DNA from: Pteria penguin
Lineage: Eukaryota; Mollusca; Bivalvia; Pterioida; Pteriidae
Direction of reading: 5' to 3'
NCBI GenBank assembly: GCA_035048485.1
Contig: CM068588.1
Coordinates: 992,001 to 1,056,000, forward strand
DNA: 64,000 bases
A program made the position numbers and the translations under genes. The notes under the pieces are model-generated. The model did not search any database and was not told the DNA's origin. It saw only the letters and a program-made list of their open reading frames with translations. This document shows positions 36,440 through 47,233 of this stretch, piece after piece. How positions within the stretch are numbered: position 1 is the first letter of the stretch; each line of letters begins with the position of its first letter.

Positions 36440-36830
36440 TAAACAAGACTTAGAAATAATTTGAAGTAAAGTAAACATTTATGCACCTTTTCATCCAAAT
36501 GAAAGCTCTTATCAAGAGGAATCTACATATGAAATATCAAGGCTCTAAAATCAAAAGTTCAAAAGATATATCCAAGGTTAAAGTTTTGTGCACGACGACG
36601 CCGGGGGTATGACAATAGTTCTCCGGACGACCTAAAATATTAATTTTGTCAAAGTCACTGGGTCATTAACTTTGGTGTCAATTTTTGTGGAATATCCATG
36701 CAAAATATAAAGGTTCTATCTCTAATGATTCAATAGTGAAGGCCAAAATTAAAGTATCGGACAGACAGACGGATAGACAGACTAATGGATGGACAGACAT
36801 TACAAAACAATATTGCCCCCGATAATTCGA
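36440..36830. repeat. Probable dispersed repeat with GACAGACGG tail
   Basis: Low-complexity CGGACAGACAGACGGATAGACAG plus ATTGCCCCCGATAATTCG near 36755-36830, similar in style to the ends at 28350-28410 and 28505-28530. The boundaries are not defined. No ORF. Confidence 0.45.
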
Positions 36831-37623
36831 TTCGCTACGCTTGCACATTTTGATTTCATATGCATCATATGTAGAGTTATATGCTTATATGTGATGCGTA
36901 TCCCATACAGACATTGGTTATTTTGAATTATCTAGGTACTAATCACCACCACCCCCTGCCAACTACCACTAAAATCAAACTTTATTTTGATTACCTACAA
37001 TATCTGTATCATAGATACTATATATGCCACTTTTGTATAAAATACATTCTAATTCACTTGTGTTGTTTTGACAATCCTGATTGGTCCACACATTAGCTTT
37101 CAGAATGTTTAATCACGATATACCGTCCTCAAATGTATTACAACATTGTACCTACTCTTTGTCCACATTGCCTCTGGCTCCAACTATCATAGATCATGTC
37201 TGTAACAATTTCGTTCAGTGCTCTTAACGTCCATCTTAAGTTTCATATCAAGGACGATTTGCAAGTTCTACTATTCACGTGCAATCAAGTGGAACCAACA
37301 AAGCTGACAACGTAATGACATAATGACGTACCAGTACCACCATGCAACATTTTTTTCCAGCATGTTATTTCATCTCGCCGCGCCGCAGCAAAACTGCCTT
37401 TTCAATTGTTTACGATGCGATGTCAAGTCACTCATGTATGAATCAATTAGTGATGATTTAATCATAAAATTTTAAGAATATGAAAATGAAGAAATTTCTT
37501 ATGACGGTGCACTAAATATCAATTCCTTTCTCGGAAGAATTTTAAACATGGCGCTATTCGTCCCTTAGCAACGAGGAATTTGGGGGCAATGTCAAAGGGA
37601 AAAACGATGTTTGTGTTACTGTG
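36831..37623. other. Non-coding spacer before satellite B
   Basis: No coding region, RNA gene or repeat recognised. A 71-codon ORF at 36881 has no domain. Confidence 0.4.
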
Positions 37624-40600
37624 CACTTACGTTAGGGGTAGAGCTGAAAGTAATTTGCAGTTACGTTAGGGGTACAACTAAAAGTAACTTGCGGTTACGC
37701 TATGAATACAGGTCAAAGTAATTTGAGGTTACGTTAGGGATATAAGTCAAAGTAATTTGTGGTTACGTTAATGGTACAAGTCAAAGTAATTTGCGGTTAC
37801 GTTTGGGATACAAGTCAAAGTAATTTGCGGTTATGTTATGGGTACAGGTCAAAGTAATTTGCGGTTACGCTAGGGGTACAGGTCAAAGTAAATTGCGGTT
37901 ACGTTAGGGATACAGGTCAAATTAACTTGCGGTTACGTTAGGGGTACAGGGCAAAGGTTTTTGCGGTTACGTTAGAGATACAGGTCAAAGTTATTTCCGG
38001 TTACGTGAGAAGTACATGTCAAAGGAATTTGCGGTTACGTTAAGGGTAAAGGTCAAAGTAATTTGCGGTTACGTTAGGGGTATAAGTCCAAATAATTTGC
38101 GTTACGTTAGGGATACAGGTGAAAGTAATTAGCGGTTACGTTAAGGGTGTCTGGTCAGAGTAATTTGCGGATACATCAGGAATACAGGTCAAAGGAAGTT
38201 GCGGTTACATTCGGGGTACAGGCCAAAATAATTTGCGGTTACGTTAGGGGCACGGGTCAAAGTAATTTGCGGTTACGTTAGGACTACAAGTCAAAGTAAT
38301 TTGCTATTACGTTAGAGGTATAGGTCTAAGTAATTTGCGGTTACGTTTGGGATACAAGTTAAAGTAATTTGCGATTACGTTAGGGATACAGGTCAAAGTA
38401 ATTGGCCGTTACGTTAGGGGTACAGGTGAAAAAAAATTGCGGTTACATTAGGGGTAGAGGTCAAAGCAATTTCCGGTTACGTTTGGGATACAAGTCAAAC
38501 GAATTTGTGGTTACGTTAAGGGTACAAATCAAAGTAATCTGCGGTTACGTTATGGATACAGGTGAGAGAAATTTGCAGTTACGTTTGGGATACAAGTCAA
38601 AGTAATTTGCGGTTACGTTAGGGGTACAGGTCAAAGTAATTTGCGGTTACGTTAGGGATACAAGTCAAAGTAATTTGCGGTTACGTTAGGATACAAGTCA
38701 AAGTAATTTGCGGTTACATTAGATATACAGATCTAATTAATTTGCAGTTATGTTAGGGATACAGGTCAAAGTGATTTGCGGTTACGTTAGGGATACAGGT
38801 CAAATGAATTTGCGGTTACGTTAGAGGTACAGGGCAAATGTGTTTGTGGTTACGTTAGAGATACAGGTCAAAATAATTTCCGGTTACGTGAGAAATACAT
38901 TTCAAAGGAATTTGCGGTTACGTTAAGGGTACCGGTCAAAGTAATTTGCGGATACATCAGGAATGCATGTCAAAGAAAGTTGCGGTGACATTCCGGGTAC
39001 AGGTCAAGGTAATTTGCGGTTAATTTAGGGGTACGGGTCAAAGGTGTTTGCGGTTACGTCAGAGATAAAGGTCAAAGTAATGTTACTGTGCAGTTACGTT
39101 AGGGGTAGAGCTGAAAGTAATTCGCAGTTACGTTAGGGATACAACTAAAAGTAACTTGCGGTTACGCTATGAATACAGGTCAAAGTAATTTGAAGTTACG
39201 TTAGGGATATAAGTCAAAGTAATTTGTGGTTACGTTAATGGTACAGGTCAAAGTAGTTTGTGGTTACATGAGGGATACAAGTCAAAGTAATTTGCGGTTA
39301 CGTTTGGGATACAAGTTTAACGAATTTGTGGTTACGTTAAGGGTACAAATCAAAGTAATCTGCGGTAACGTTATGGACACAGGTGAAAAAAATTTGCGGT
39401 TACGTTAGGGGTAAGGTCAAAGTAATTTGCAGTTACGTTTGGGATACAAGTCAAAGTAATTTGCGGTTATGTTAGGGGTACAGGTCAAAGTAATTTGCGG
39501 TTACGTTAGGGGTACAGGTCAAAGTAAATTGCGGTTACGTTAGGGATACAGGTCAAATTAACTTGCGGTTACGTTAGGGGTACAGGGCAAAGGTGTTTGC
39601 GGTTACGTTAGAGATACAGGTCAAAGTAATTTTCGGTTACGTGAAAAGTACATGTCGAAGGAATTTGCGGTTACGTTAAGGGTAAAGGTCAAAGTAATTT
39701 GCGGTTACGCTAGGGGTATAAATCCAAATAATTTGCGTTACGTTAGGAATACAGGTGAAAGTAATAAGCGATTACGTTAAGGGTGTCTGGTCAGAGTAAT
39801 TTGCGGTTACGTTAAGGGTACAGGTCAAAGTAAATTGCGGTTACGTTAGGGATACAGGTCAAATTAAATTGCGGTTACGTTAGGGGTACAGGGCAAATGT
39901 GTTTGCGGTTACGTTAGAGATACAGGTCAAAGTAATTTCCGGTTACGTGAGAAGTACATGTCAAAGGAATTTGCGGTTATGTTAAGGGTAAAGGTCAAAG
40001 TAATTTGCGGTTACGTTAGGGGTATAAGTCCAAATAATTTGCGTTACGTTAGGGATACAGGTGAAAGTAATAAGCGGTTACGTTAAGGGTGTCTGGTCAG
40101 AGTAATTTGCGGATACATCAGGAATACAGGTCAAAGGAAGTTGCGGTGACATTCCGGGTACAGGTCAAAATAATTTGCGGTTACGTTAGGGGTACGGGTC
40201 AAAGTAATTTGCGGTTACGTTAGGACAACAGGTCAAAGTAATTTGCTATTATGTTAGGGGTAGAGGTCTAAAGAATTTACCGTTACGTTAGGGACACAGG
40301 TCAAAGTAATTAGCGTTTGTGTTGGGGGAACAGGTCAAAGTAATTTGTAGTTACGTTTGGGATACAAGTTAAAGTAATTTGCGGTTACGTTAGAGCTATA
40401 TGTCAAAATAATTTGCGATTACGTTAGAGGTATCGGTCTAAATAATTTACGGTTACGTTAGGGACAGAGGTCAAAGTAATTAGCGTTTGTGTTGGGGGAA
40501 CAGGTCAAAGTAATTTGTAGTTACGTTAAGGATAGATGTCAAAGTAATTTGCAGTTACGTTAGGGGTACATATCAAAGTAATATGCTGTTATGTTAAAGG

Positions 40601-43120
40601 TACAGGTGAAATTAAATTGCGTTTGCGTTAAGAGTATAGGTCAAAGTAATTTGCGGTTATATTTGGGGTACACTACCAAAGTGTTTGCGGTAACGTTAGG
40701 GGTATAGGTCAAAGTAATTTGCGGTTACGTTAGGGATACCGGTGAAAGTAATTAGCGGTTACGTCAAGGGTACCGGTCAAAGTAATTTGCGGATACATCA
40801 GAAATGCATGTCAAAGAAAGTTGCGGAGACATTCCGGGTACAGGTCAAAGTAATTTGCGGTTAAGTTAGGGGTACGGGTCAAAGTAATTTGCGGTTATGT
40901 TAGGACTACAGGTCAAAGTAATTTGCTATTACGTTAGGGGTATAGGTCTAAGTCATTTGCGGTTACGTTTGGGATACACGTTAAAGTAATTTGTGGTTAC
41001 GTTAGGGGTACACGTCAAAGTAATATGCGGTTATGTTAGAGGTACAGGGCCCTGGTTTTTGCGGTAACGATAGGGATACAGGTCAAAGTAATTTGCAGTT
41101 ACGGTAGGGGTACAGCTCAAAGTAATTTGTCGTTACGTTCAGGATACAGGTCAAAGTAATTTGCGGTTACGTTAGGGGTACAGTTTAAAGTAATTTGCGG
41201 TTACGTTAGAGGTATATGTCAAAGTAATTTGCGGTAACGTTAGTGACACTGGCCAAAGTAATTCGCGTTTGTGTTTGGGGTACAGGTGAAAGTAATTTGC
41301 GGTTACGTTTGGGATACAGGTCAAAGTAATTTGCGATTACCTTAGGGGTATAGGTCTAAAGAATTTGCGGTTACGTTATTGGTATAAGTCAAAGTAATTT
41401 GCGTTTGCATTGGATGTACAGGTCAAAGTAATTTGTAGTTACATTAGAGATACATGTGAAAGTAATTTGCGGTTATGTTAGGGATACATGTCAAAGTAAT
41501 ATGCGATTATCTTAAAGGTACAGGTGAAATAAATTTGTGTTTGCGTTAAAGATATAGGTCAAAGTAATTTGCAGTTATGTTTGGGGTACACGGGTGTTTC
41601 CGGTTACGTTAGGAATACAGGTCAAAGTAATTTGCGGTTACGTTAGGGGTAGAGTCTAAAGTAATTTGCGGTTACTTTAGAGGTATATGTCAAAGTAATT
41701 TGCGGTTAGGGTACACGTCAAAATAATTTGCGGTTACGTTAGGTGTACAGGGTCAAGGTGTTTGCGGTTACGTTCGGGATACAGTCCAAAGTGATTTGCA
41801 GTCGCGTTATGGGTACAGGTCAAAGTAATTTCCGATTACGTTGGGGGTACAGGTCAAAGTAGCTTGCGGTTACATTAGGGATACAGGTCAAAATAAATTG
41901 TGGTTACGTTAGGGTTACAGGTCAAAGTAATTTGCGATTACATTAGGGACACTGGTCAAAGTAATTTGCGTTTGTGTTGGGGGTACATATCAAAGTAATT
42001 TGCGTTTACGTTAGGGGTACAGGTAAAAGTAACTTGCGGTTACGTTAGGGGAACACGTCAAAGTGATATGCGGGTATGTTAAAGGTACAGGTGAAATTCA
42101 TGTCCCGTTACGTTAAGGGTACATGGCAATCTTATTAAAACGCGACTTGTATTTCGCTCCTCTATGATCCTCTCCATGTACAAGATCTTACAACTGCCGA
42201 TTCGAGGTCATCTCAGGATGACCTTTCAGAACAGCCAATCAGAATTGGAGTTAGAGATCTTTCGGTGTTATATTACATACAAACAATACCGAAAGATCTC
42301 TAACTCAAATTCTGATTGGCTGTACTGAAAGGTCATCCTGAGATGACCTCGAATCGGCAGTTGTAAGATCTTGTACATTGAGAGTAGCGTAGAGGAACGA
42401 AGTACAAGTCGCGTTTCAATAAGATTGGGGTACATGGCAAAGTAATTTGCAGTTACGTTTGGGGTAAGGTATAAGAAATTTGCAGTTACGTTAGGGGTAT
42501 AGCCGAAAGTAATTTTTCGTAACGTTAAGGATACAGGTCAAAGTAATTCACGTAGACGTTGGGGGTACAGGTCAAAGTAATTTGCGTTTACGTTATGGGT
42601 ACATGTCAAAGTAATATGCGGTTATGTTAAAGGTGTACGTGAAATCAATTTGCGGTTGCGTTAAGGGTACAAGTCAAAGTAATTTGCGGTTATATTTGGG
42701 GTACAGGGCCAAGGTGTTTGCGGTTGCGTTAGGGGTACAGGTCAAAGTAGCTTGCGGTTACATTTGGGATACAGGTTAAAATAGCTTGCGGTTACATTTG
42801 GGATACAGGTTAAAATAATTTGCGGTTGCGTTAGGGGTACAGGTCAAAGTAGCTTGCGGTTACATTTGGGATACAGGTTAAAATAGCTTGCGGTTACATT
42901 TGGGATACAGGTTAAAATAATTTGCGATTACGTTAGGGGTATAGGTCAAAGTAATTTGCTGTTACGTTTGGGGTACAGGTCAAAGTAATTTGCGTTTGTG
43001 TTGGGGGTACAGGTCAAAGTAATTTGGGGTTAGGGGTACAGGTCAAAGTAATTTGCTGTTACGTTAGGGGTACACATGAAAGTAATATGCGGGTATGTTA
43101 GGGGTACAAGTAAAAGTAAA
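37624..43120. repeat. 34-bp satellite array B, about 5.5 kb
   Basis: About 150 head-to-tail monomers of 34 bp (a clean one is 38651-38684), with the words GTTAGGGATAC or GTTAGGGGTAC, AGGTCAAAGTAA and TTTGCGGTTAC. Divergence is moderate. Local higher-order units are visible: a marker GTGTCTGGTCAG at 38147, 39783 and 40089 (last step 306 bp, 9 monomers), a 102-bp (3 monomer) duplication near 42740/42842, and an about 1467-bp block duplication, since the left-edge sequence TGTTACTGTGC at about 37614 recurs at 39081. The right end abuts a truncated Penelope-like copy. Short ORFs inside are repeat translations. Confidence 0.97.
42127..42427. mobile_element. 301-bp foldback transposon (MULE-like MITE) inside satellite B
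   Basis: Two arms of about 142 bp (42127-42269 and 42285-42427) are inverted repeats of each other at high identity, separated by about 15 bp. Ends are CAATCTTATT...AATAAGATTG. A perfect 10-bp target duplication GGGTACATGG (42117-42126 and 42428-42437) is satellite B sequence, so insertion came after the array formed. Long terminal inverted repeats with a 9-11-bp duplication fit Mutator-like elements. There is no transposase. Confidence 0.92.
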
Positions 43121-43126
43121 AAGTCC

Positions 43127-43860
43127 CCATGTCTTCAAAGGTATCTAGGCATTAGAGTACAGTGAATATGCTCGACTGATGACTTGTATCGCACCAGGAG
43201 CTCGGAACTCAAACAGAGACTTTGTCACAGAGGCTGTAATAGGAACTCCGTCGAAAGAGCTATTTCTGTTGACTTTGTGCTTACACTCCCCCTCCTTTTT
43301 TTAATCTACTTATTTATTTATTAATTTTCTCTGTTTTCTCATTCATTTTGTACTTTCTCATTCTACTTTCATCTCTCAGCATTCTCTTATTTCACTTAGT
43401 CATATTACAACATGAATGGGTCAAGGCAAACCGCTACACGTAGGTGTCGCCCTATTCCCCTATGACTACGATATCGGATAAAGGCCTGGGTCAGGCGCCA
43501 TAAATTGAGAAAATACTTAAGTCATAATTTCAAATTCTTCTCTTCAATTATGATTTGATAACTGGGATTTGGATTCTATTGAGTTTTATTCTATCAATAA
43601 ATAGAATTAAACAATTCTGCATGACAATTTATTTGAACGTTTGATAATAGAATAAATTAAAATTAAATAATTGACTTAAGTATTTTTTCAGTTTATGGCG
43701 CCGGACCCTGATCATTTTACATTTAGACAGCGAACTACAAACACGCATAATGTAGCTGACGCCCGATATCACCGTAATATTAGACTAGTGCTTTGTATAT
43801 AGCTTTCTTTTTTCATATTTTCTATATTTGACCTCTTTTATTCTTTAGCGACTTGCATTG
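43127..43860 (+). mobile_element. Penelope-like element, 5'-truncated and internally deleted copy
   Basis: From CCATGTCTTCAAAGG it follows 45890-46040 of the longer copy (GAATATGCTCGAC, GATGACTTGTAT, CCAGGAGCTCGGAACTC, GGAACTCCGTCGAAAGAGC), then jumps at about 43262 to sequence matching 46758 onward (GTTGACTTTGTGCTTACAC, CTCATTCTACTTTCA, ATGAATGGGTCAAGGCAAAC, GATATCGGATAAAGGCCTGG). About 720 bp including the GIY-YIG region is therefore missing. A TIR element (43488-43708) interrupts its 3' region. Its end is near 43825-43860. It lies upstream of the longer copy in the same orientation. Confidence 0.88.
43488..43708. mobile_element. MITE with GGGTCMGGCGCCATAAA terminal inverted repeats
   Basis: 221-bp AT-rich insertion with ends GGGTCAGGCGCCATAAA and TTTATGGCGCCGGACCC, and inverted similarity continuing through an ACTTAAGT-containing block. 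The flanking sequence is contiguous in the paralogous copy at 46980, proving the insertion. The target duplication is at most 2 bp (CT) and cannot be fixed. Confidence 0.85.
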
Positions 43861-43887
43861 ACCCACGGTTGATCCGAAATTTTTTAA

Positions 43888-44158
43888 GCCGGCGTGGTCT
43901 AGTGGTATCGCGCTTGCCTCCTGATCGGTAGGTCGGGGTTCGAGTTCAGGTCTGGTCATGCCGGTGTTCTGTCTTTCGGGTGAGACAGTAAAAACCGAAG
44001 CGCCGTGCCGTGGTATGCATAGCACGTTAAAGATCCCTCACTACTCCGGGTGGGTCCGTTGCAAAGGTCAAAATTTGTATGCCCCGGATCAGGCAGATGC
44101 CGTCACCATATACGTGAAATATTCGTGGTGTGACGTTAAACAAAATCAATCAATCAAT
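43888..44158 (+). mobile_element. tRNA-derived SINE, family B, full-length
   Basis: Head GCCGGCGTGGTCTAGTGG (A-box region) and GGGGTTCGAGTTC (B-box), then TGCCGGTGTTCTGTCTTTCG, AGCACGTTAAAGATCCCTC, GCAGATGCCGTCACC, GTGAAATATTCGTGGTGTGA and a (CAAT)n tail. It is flanked by imperfect 14-bp repeats CCGAAATTTTTTAA (43874-43887) and CCGACATTTTTGAA (44159-44172). It lies at the junction between the two Penelope-like copies. Confidence 0.9.
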
Positions 44159-44199
44159 CCGACATTTTTGAATAGTGAACGTTGTTGTTTTATTTCCTA

Positions 44200-47110
44200 C
44201 TGGTGCTTTTATATATATATACACTCGGGTTAAATTGTAGAATTGAACAGACCATTCTCAGATCTACTGACCTGCTTTTCAAACGACTCAGCAACGGAGA
44301 CTTTATTACCAGCCAACAGATCATTCAACATTACAACTCCAAGCTCTCTGATCAGCTTCTGCAGAAACAACAGAAGAAATTCAATCGTGATGGAATAACA
44401 AATGTTCCATCCACATATGGCTTGCCCAGCATCCTGCAGAACTCTTCCAAACATAGACGTAACAGACATTTTAGGCGACATCGGAAGCACATCACAGCCG
44501 TCCAATATGCCCCTCCCGTTGCTCAAGAGGATAAGCGAGTTCTTAATCTTTCCGATTTTCCTCTGTCAGACAGCGACAAGAAGCTTCTTTCCAAGGGACT
44601 CACCTTCTGTCCTACCCCGAGAGATGTTAATGAAAGAGCTTTCAGGGAGGATGTCCGCGCCTTCTTTCGACGTCTCCGCTTGAAGGAATATTTCAATCGA
44701 CGTAATAGGCGAAGAAGGTTCTGAACGAATGCGAGGAGGATGATCAATCTGATAGCTATGAGCCAAATCCCTTCGCTAAAAAGAGTACATGGGAACCTGG
44801 ACCCAGTAAATGTGGAGCCCTAGAAGCCTTTACTGATGCAGTAGAGGATGGTGTTGAAAAGCTCCAACCCGGGCCGAGTTAAAGACAATTTAGACAAGAA
44901 GAGGAAAAGTTTACAAAGCCTCAAAGACAACGAGTCAATCGTCATTGAAAAGGCTGACAAAGGATCTACTGTAGTTGTTATGAACAGGTCCGATTACGTA
45001 AAAGAAGCTAACAAAGAGCTCTCTTGCCCTTCTTTCTACACTAAACTCGATACTGACCCCACGTCCGAATTTGCTAAGACTATCGCAGCAGATTTAGTAA
45101 AGATGTGTGATGCAGGTGAGATTGATGAGGACACTTTAGATTACCTTTGCCTTGCAAACTGTAGGCCATATCAGTTTTATTTGCTTCCCAAAATCCACCA
45201 AAAAGGCATGCCATCGTCAGTGCTATTTGTCATCCCACTGAGAAAATATCATCATACCATCTGCGTACACACGTTGTGCAGTTACCATTATATCTCAAAG
45301 ACACAACGGATTACATTAATAAAACACCTAGTAGTAATTTACCACCCGGCACCCTCCTTGTAACCATGGATGTCACCTTTTTGTATACCAATATCCCCCA
45401 CGACGAAGGGATAGAAGCTTGCAGAAAAGTGTGGGATTCGAGGCAAAAAAAAACCCCCTCCACCGAGTCTTTGGTAAATCTCCTTGAACACACACTCAAA
45501 CTTAACAATTTTATGTTCAACGGAGAACATTACCTCCAAATCAATGGTACATCCATGGGAACCAAGATGGCGCCCTCATATACTAACATCTTCATGGGTG
45601 AGTTAGAAAAAAAAACCTTCTCGACCAGGCCCCAGTCAAACCTATGAGATGGCTTCGTTTTATTGATGACATTGAAATGAAATGGACAGCTGGTAGAGAG
45701 AATCTGGATGAATTCATTAATTTTGCCAACAAGCTCATCCTTCCATAAAGTTCACGGTTGATATTTCTGACACCACTAATGTCTTCTTGGATACCAGATC
45801 AACCCTCCTGAACGGAAATATAACCTTTGATCTTTACACTAAGCCTACCGATTCTCACCTCTACCTTAGGCCCGATAGTTGCCATCCTCACCATGTCTTT
45901 AAAGGCATCCCGAAAAGTCTAGCCATTAGGGTACGGCGAATATGCTCGACCGATGACTTGTATCTCACCAGCCAGGAGCTCGGAACTCAAATAGGGACTT
46001 TGCCACAGAGACTATAATAGGAACTCCGTCGAAAGAGCTATTTCCGATGCCAAGTCCATTGGTAGAACAAATTTGCTCGAATACAAGATCAATGATGCTG
46101 CACCGAGAATACCATTGGTCACCACCTTCCATCCATCTCTACTAGGCCTATCCTCCATTCTACATAAGAACTTCCCTACTCTCCACAAATCCAAGCGTAT
46201 GGTTAAGGTCATTCCGTCGCCCATCATGGTCGCCTACAGAAAGCCGAAAGGCATTAAAGATCATATTGTCAGATCCAGGCTTGACAATCCACTACCTTTT
46301 GGTTCATTCACAACCTGCAACAACAAACGCTGCAAACTTTGTCCCCAGTCACAAACCACCTCAACCTTCAGAAGCTCCATTCAGGACACGAGTACAAAAT
46401 TTTGGAAAAACTCTTTTGCAAATCCCAAAATGTGGTGTACCTTATCACATGCAGAGTGCGTAAGAAACAATATGTCGGGGAAACAGAGGATGTGTTTAAC
46501 ATGGGAGTAAATAACCACAGGTCGTCCATCACCAATAAAAAATGCATTTACCTATGGGTAAGCATTTTAACAAAATTGACTATCGTTGGGAGGATATGAT
46601 GGTTGTGGCAATAGACCATAACATTATGTGAACGACAGAAGAAAGAGTTGCCGAAGAAAACTTTTGGCAACTTGCGCTTAAGACCGTAGAACTTAATGGT
46701 CTTAACTAACTGATGGATCTCTACCAAATGAACAAAAAATATTGAAACACTTGTCCTGTTGACTTTGTGCTTACACCTCCCCCCCCCCCCTCCTTTTTTA
46801 AAATCTGTTTATTTATTTATTTATTTTCTCTGTGTTTTCTCATTCATTTTTTCCTTTCTCATTCTACTTTCAACTCTCAGCACTCTCTTATTTCACTTAG
46901 TTATATTACAAAATGAATGGGTCAAGGCAAACCGCAACACTATGTGCCCTATTCCCCTATGACCACGATATCGGATAAAGGCCTGGTCATTTTACATTTG
47001 GACAGCGAACTACAAACAAGCAAAATGTAGCTGACGCCCGATATCACCGCATAATTAGACTAATGCTTTGTATATAACTTTCTTTTCTCATATTTCTATT
47101 TATATAGTTT
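44200..47110 (+). mobile_element. Penelope-like retroelement with GIY-YIG endonuclease, inactive
   Basis: Contains RT and a C-terminal GIY-YIG-type nuclease, the hallmark pair of Penelope-like elements, followed by about 400 bp of 3' sequence that is shared with the copy at 43127-43860. The 5' limit is not defined: coding similarity begins by about 44227. The upstream partial copy in the same orientation resembles the tandem pseudo-LTR arrangement often seen for these elements. Multiple frameshifts make it non-functional. Confidence 0.88.
44227..46709 (+). pseudogene. Penelope-like polyprotein (RT plus GIY-YIG), frameshifted
   Basis: The reading passes through at least seven pieces: 44227-44724 (N-terminal, R-R-L-R-L-K-E-Y-F), a shifted piece with S-T-W-E-P-G-P near 44790, 44848-45212 ([22 protein letters not shown]), 45216-45647 ([15 protein letters not shown] and [10 protein letters not shown]), a piece at 45644 with R-F-I-D-D-I (catalytic YxDD equivalent), 45787-46017, 46018-46433 (C-K-L-C-P cysteine motif), and 46339-46500 with V-V-Y-L-I-T-C ... 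Q-Y-V-G-E-T, the GIY-YIG core. It ends with E-E-N-F-W-Q-L to TAA at 46707-46709. An A8-9 run at 45607 and an A8 run at 45446 sit near shift points. The order matches known Penelope RT-endonuclease proteins. Confidence 0.88.
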
Positions 47111-47233
47111 TTAAGGCGTCGAGCATTTGCTCGACAGTCTTCTAGCGATGGTAAAAATTTTATCTCTGCACCGCCTTTTTAATTCACGTAACAAAGTAGT
47201 ACCTTCTTTAAAGTAGTAAAAGTTCTTGCAAAA

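Noticed and set aside
37624..43120. Telomere or interstitial telomeric array
   Set aside because: Only one TTAGGG per 34 bp, with other conserved words in the monomer.
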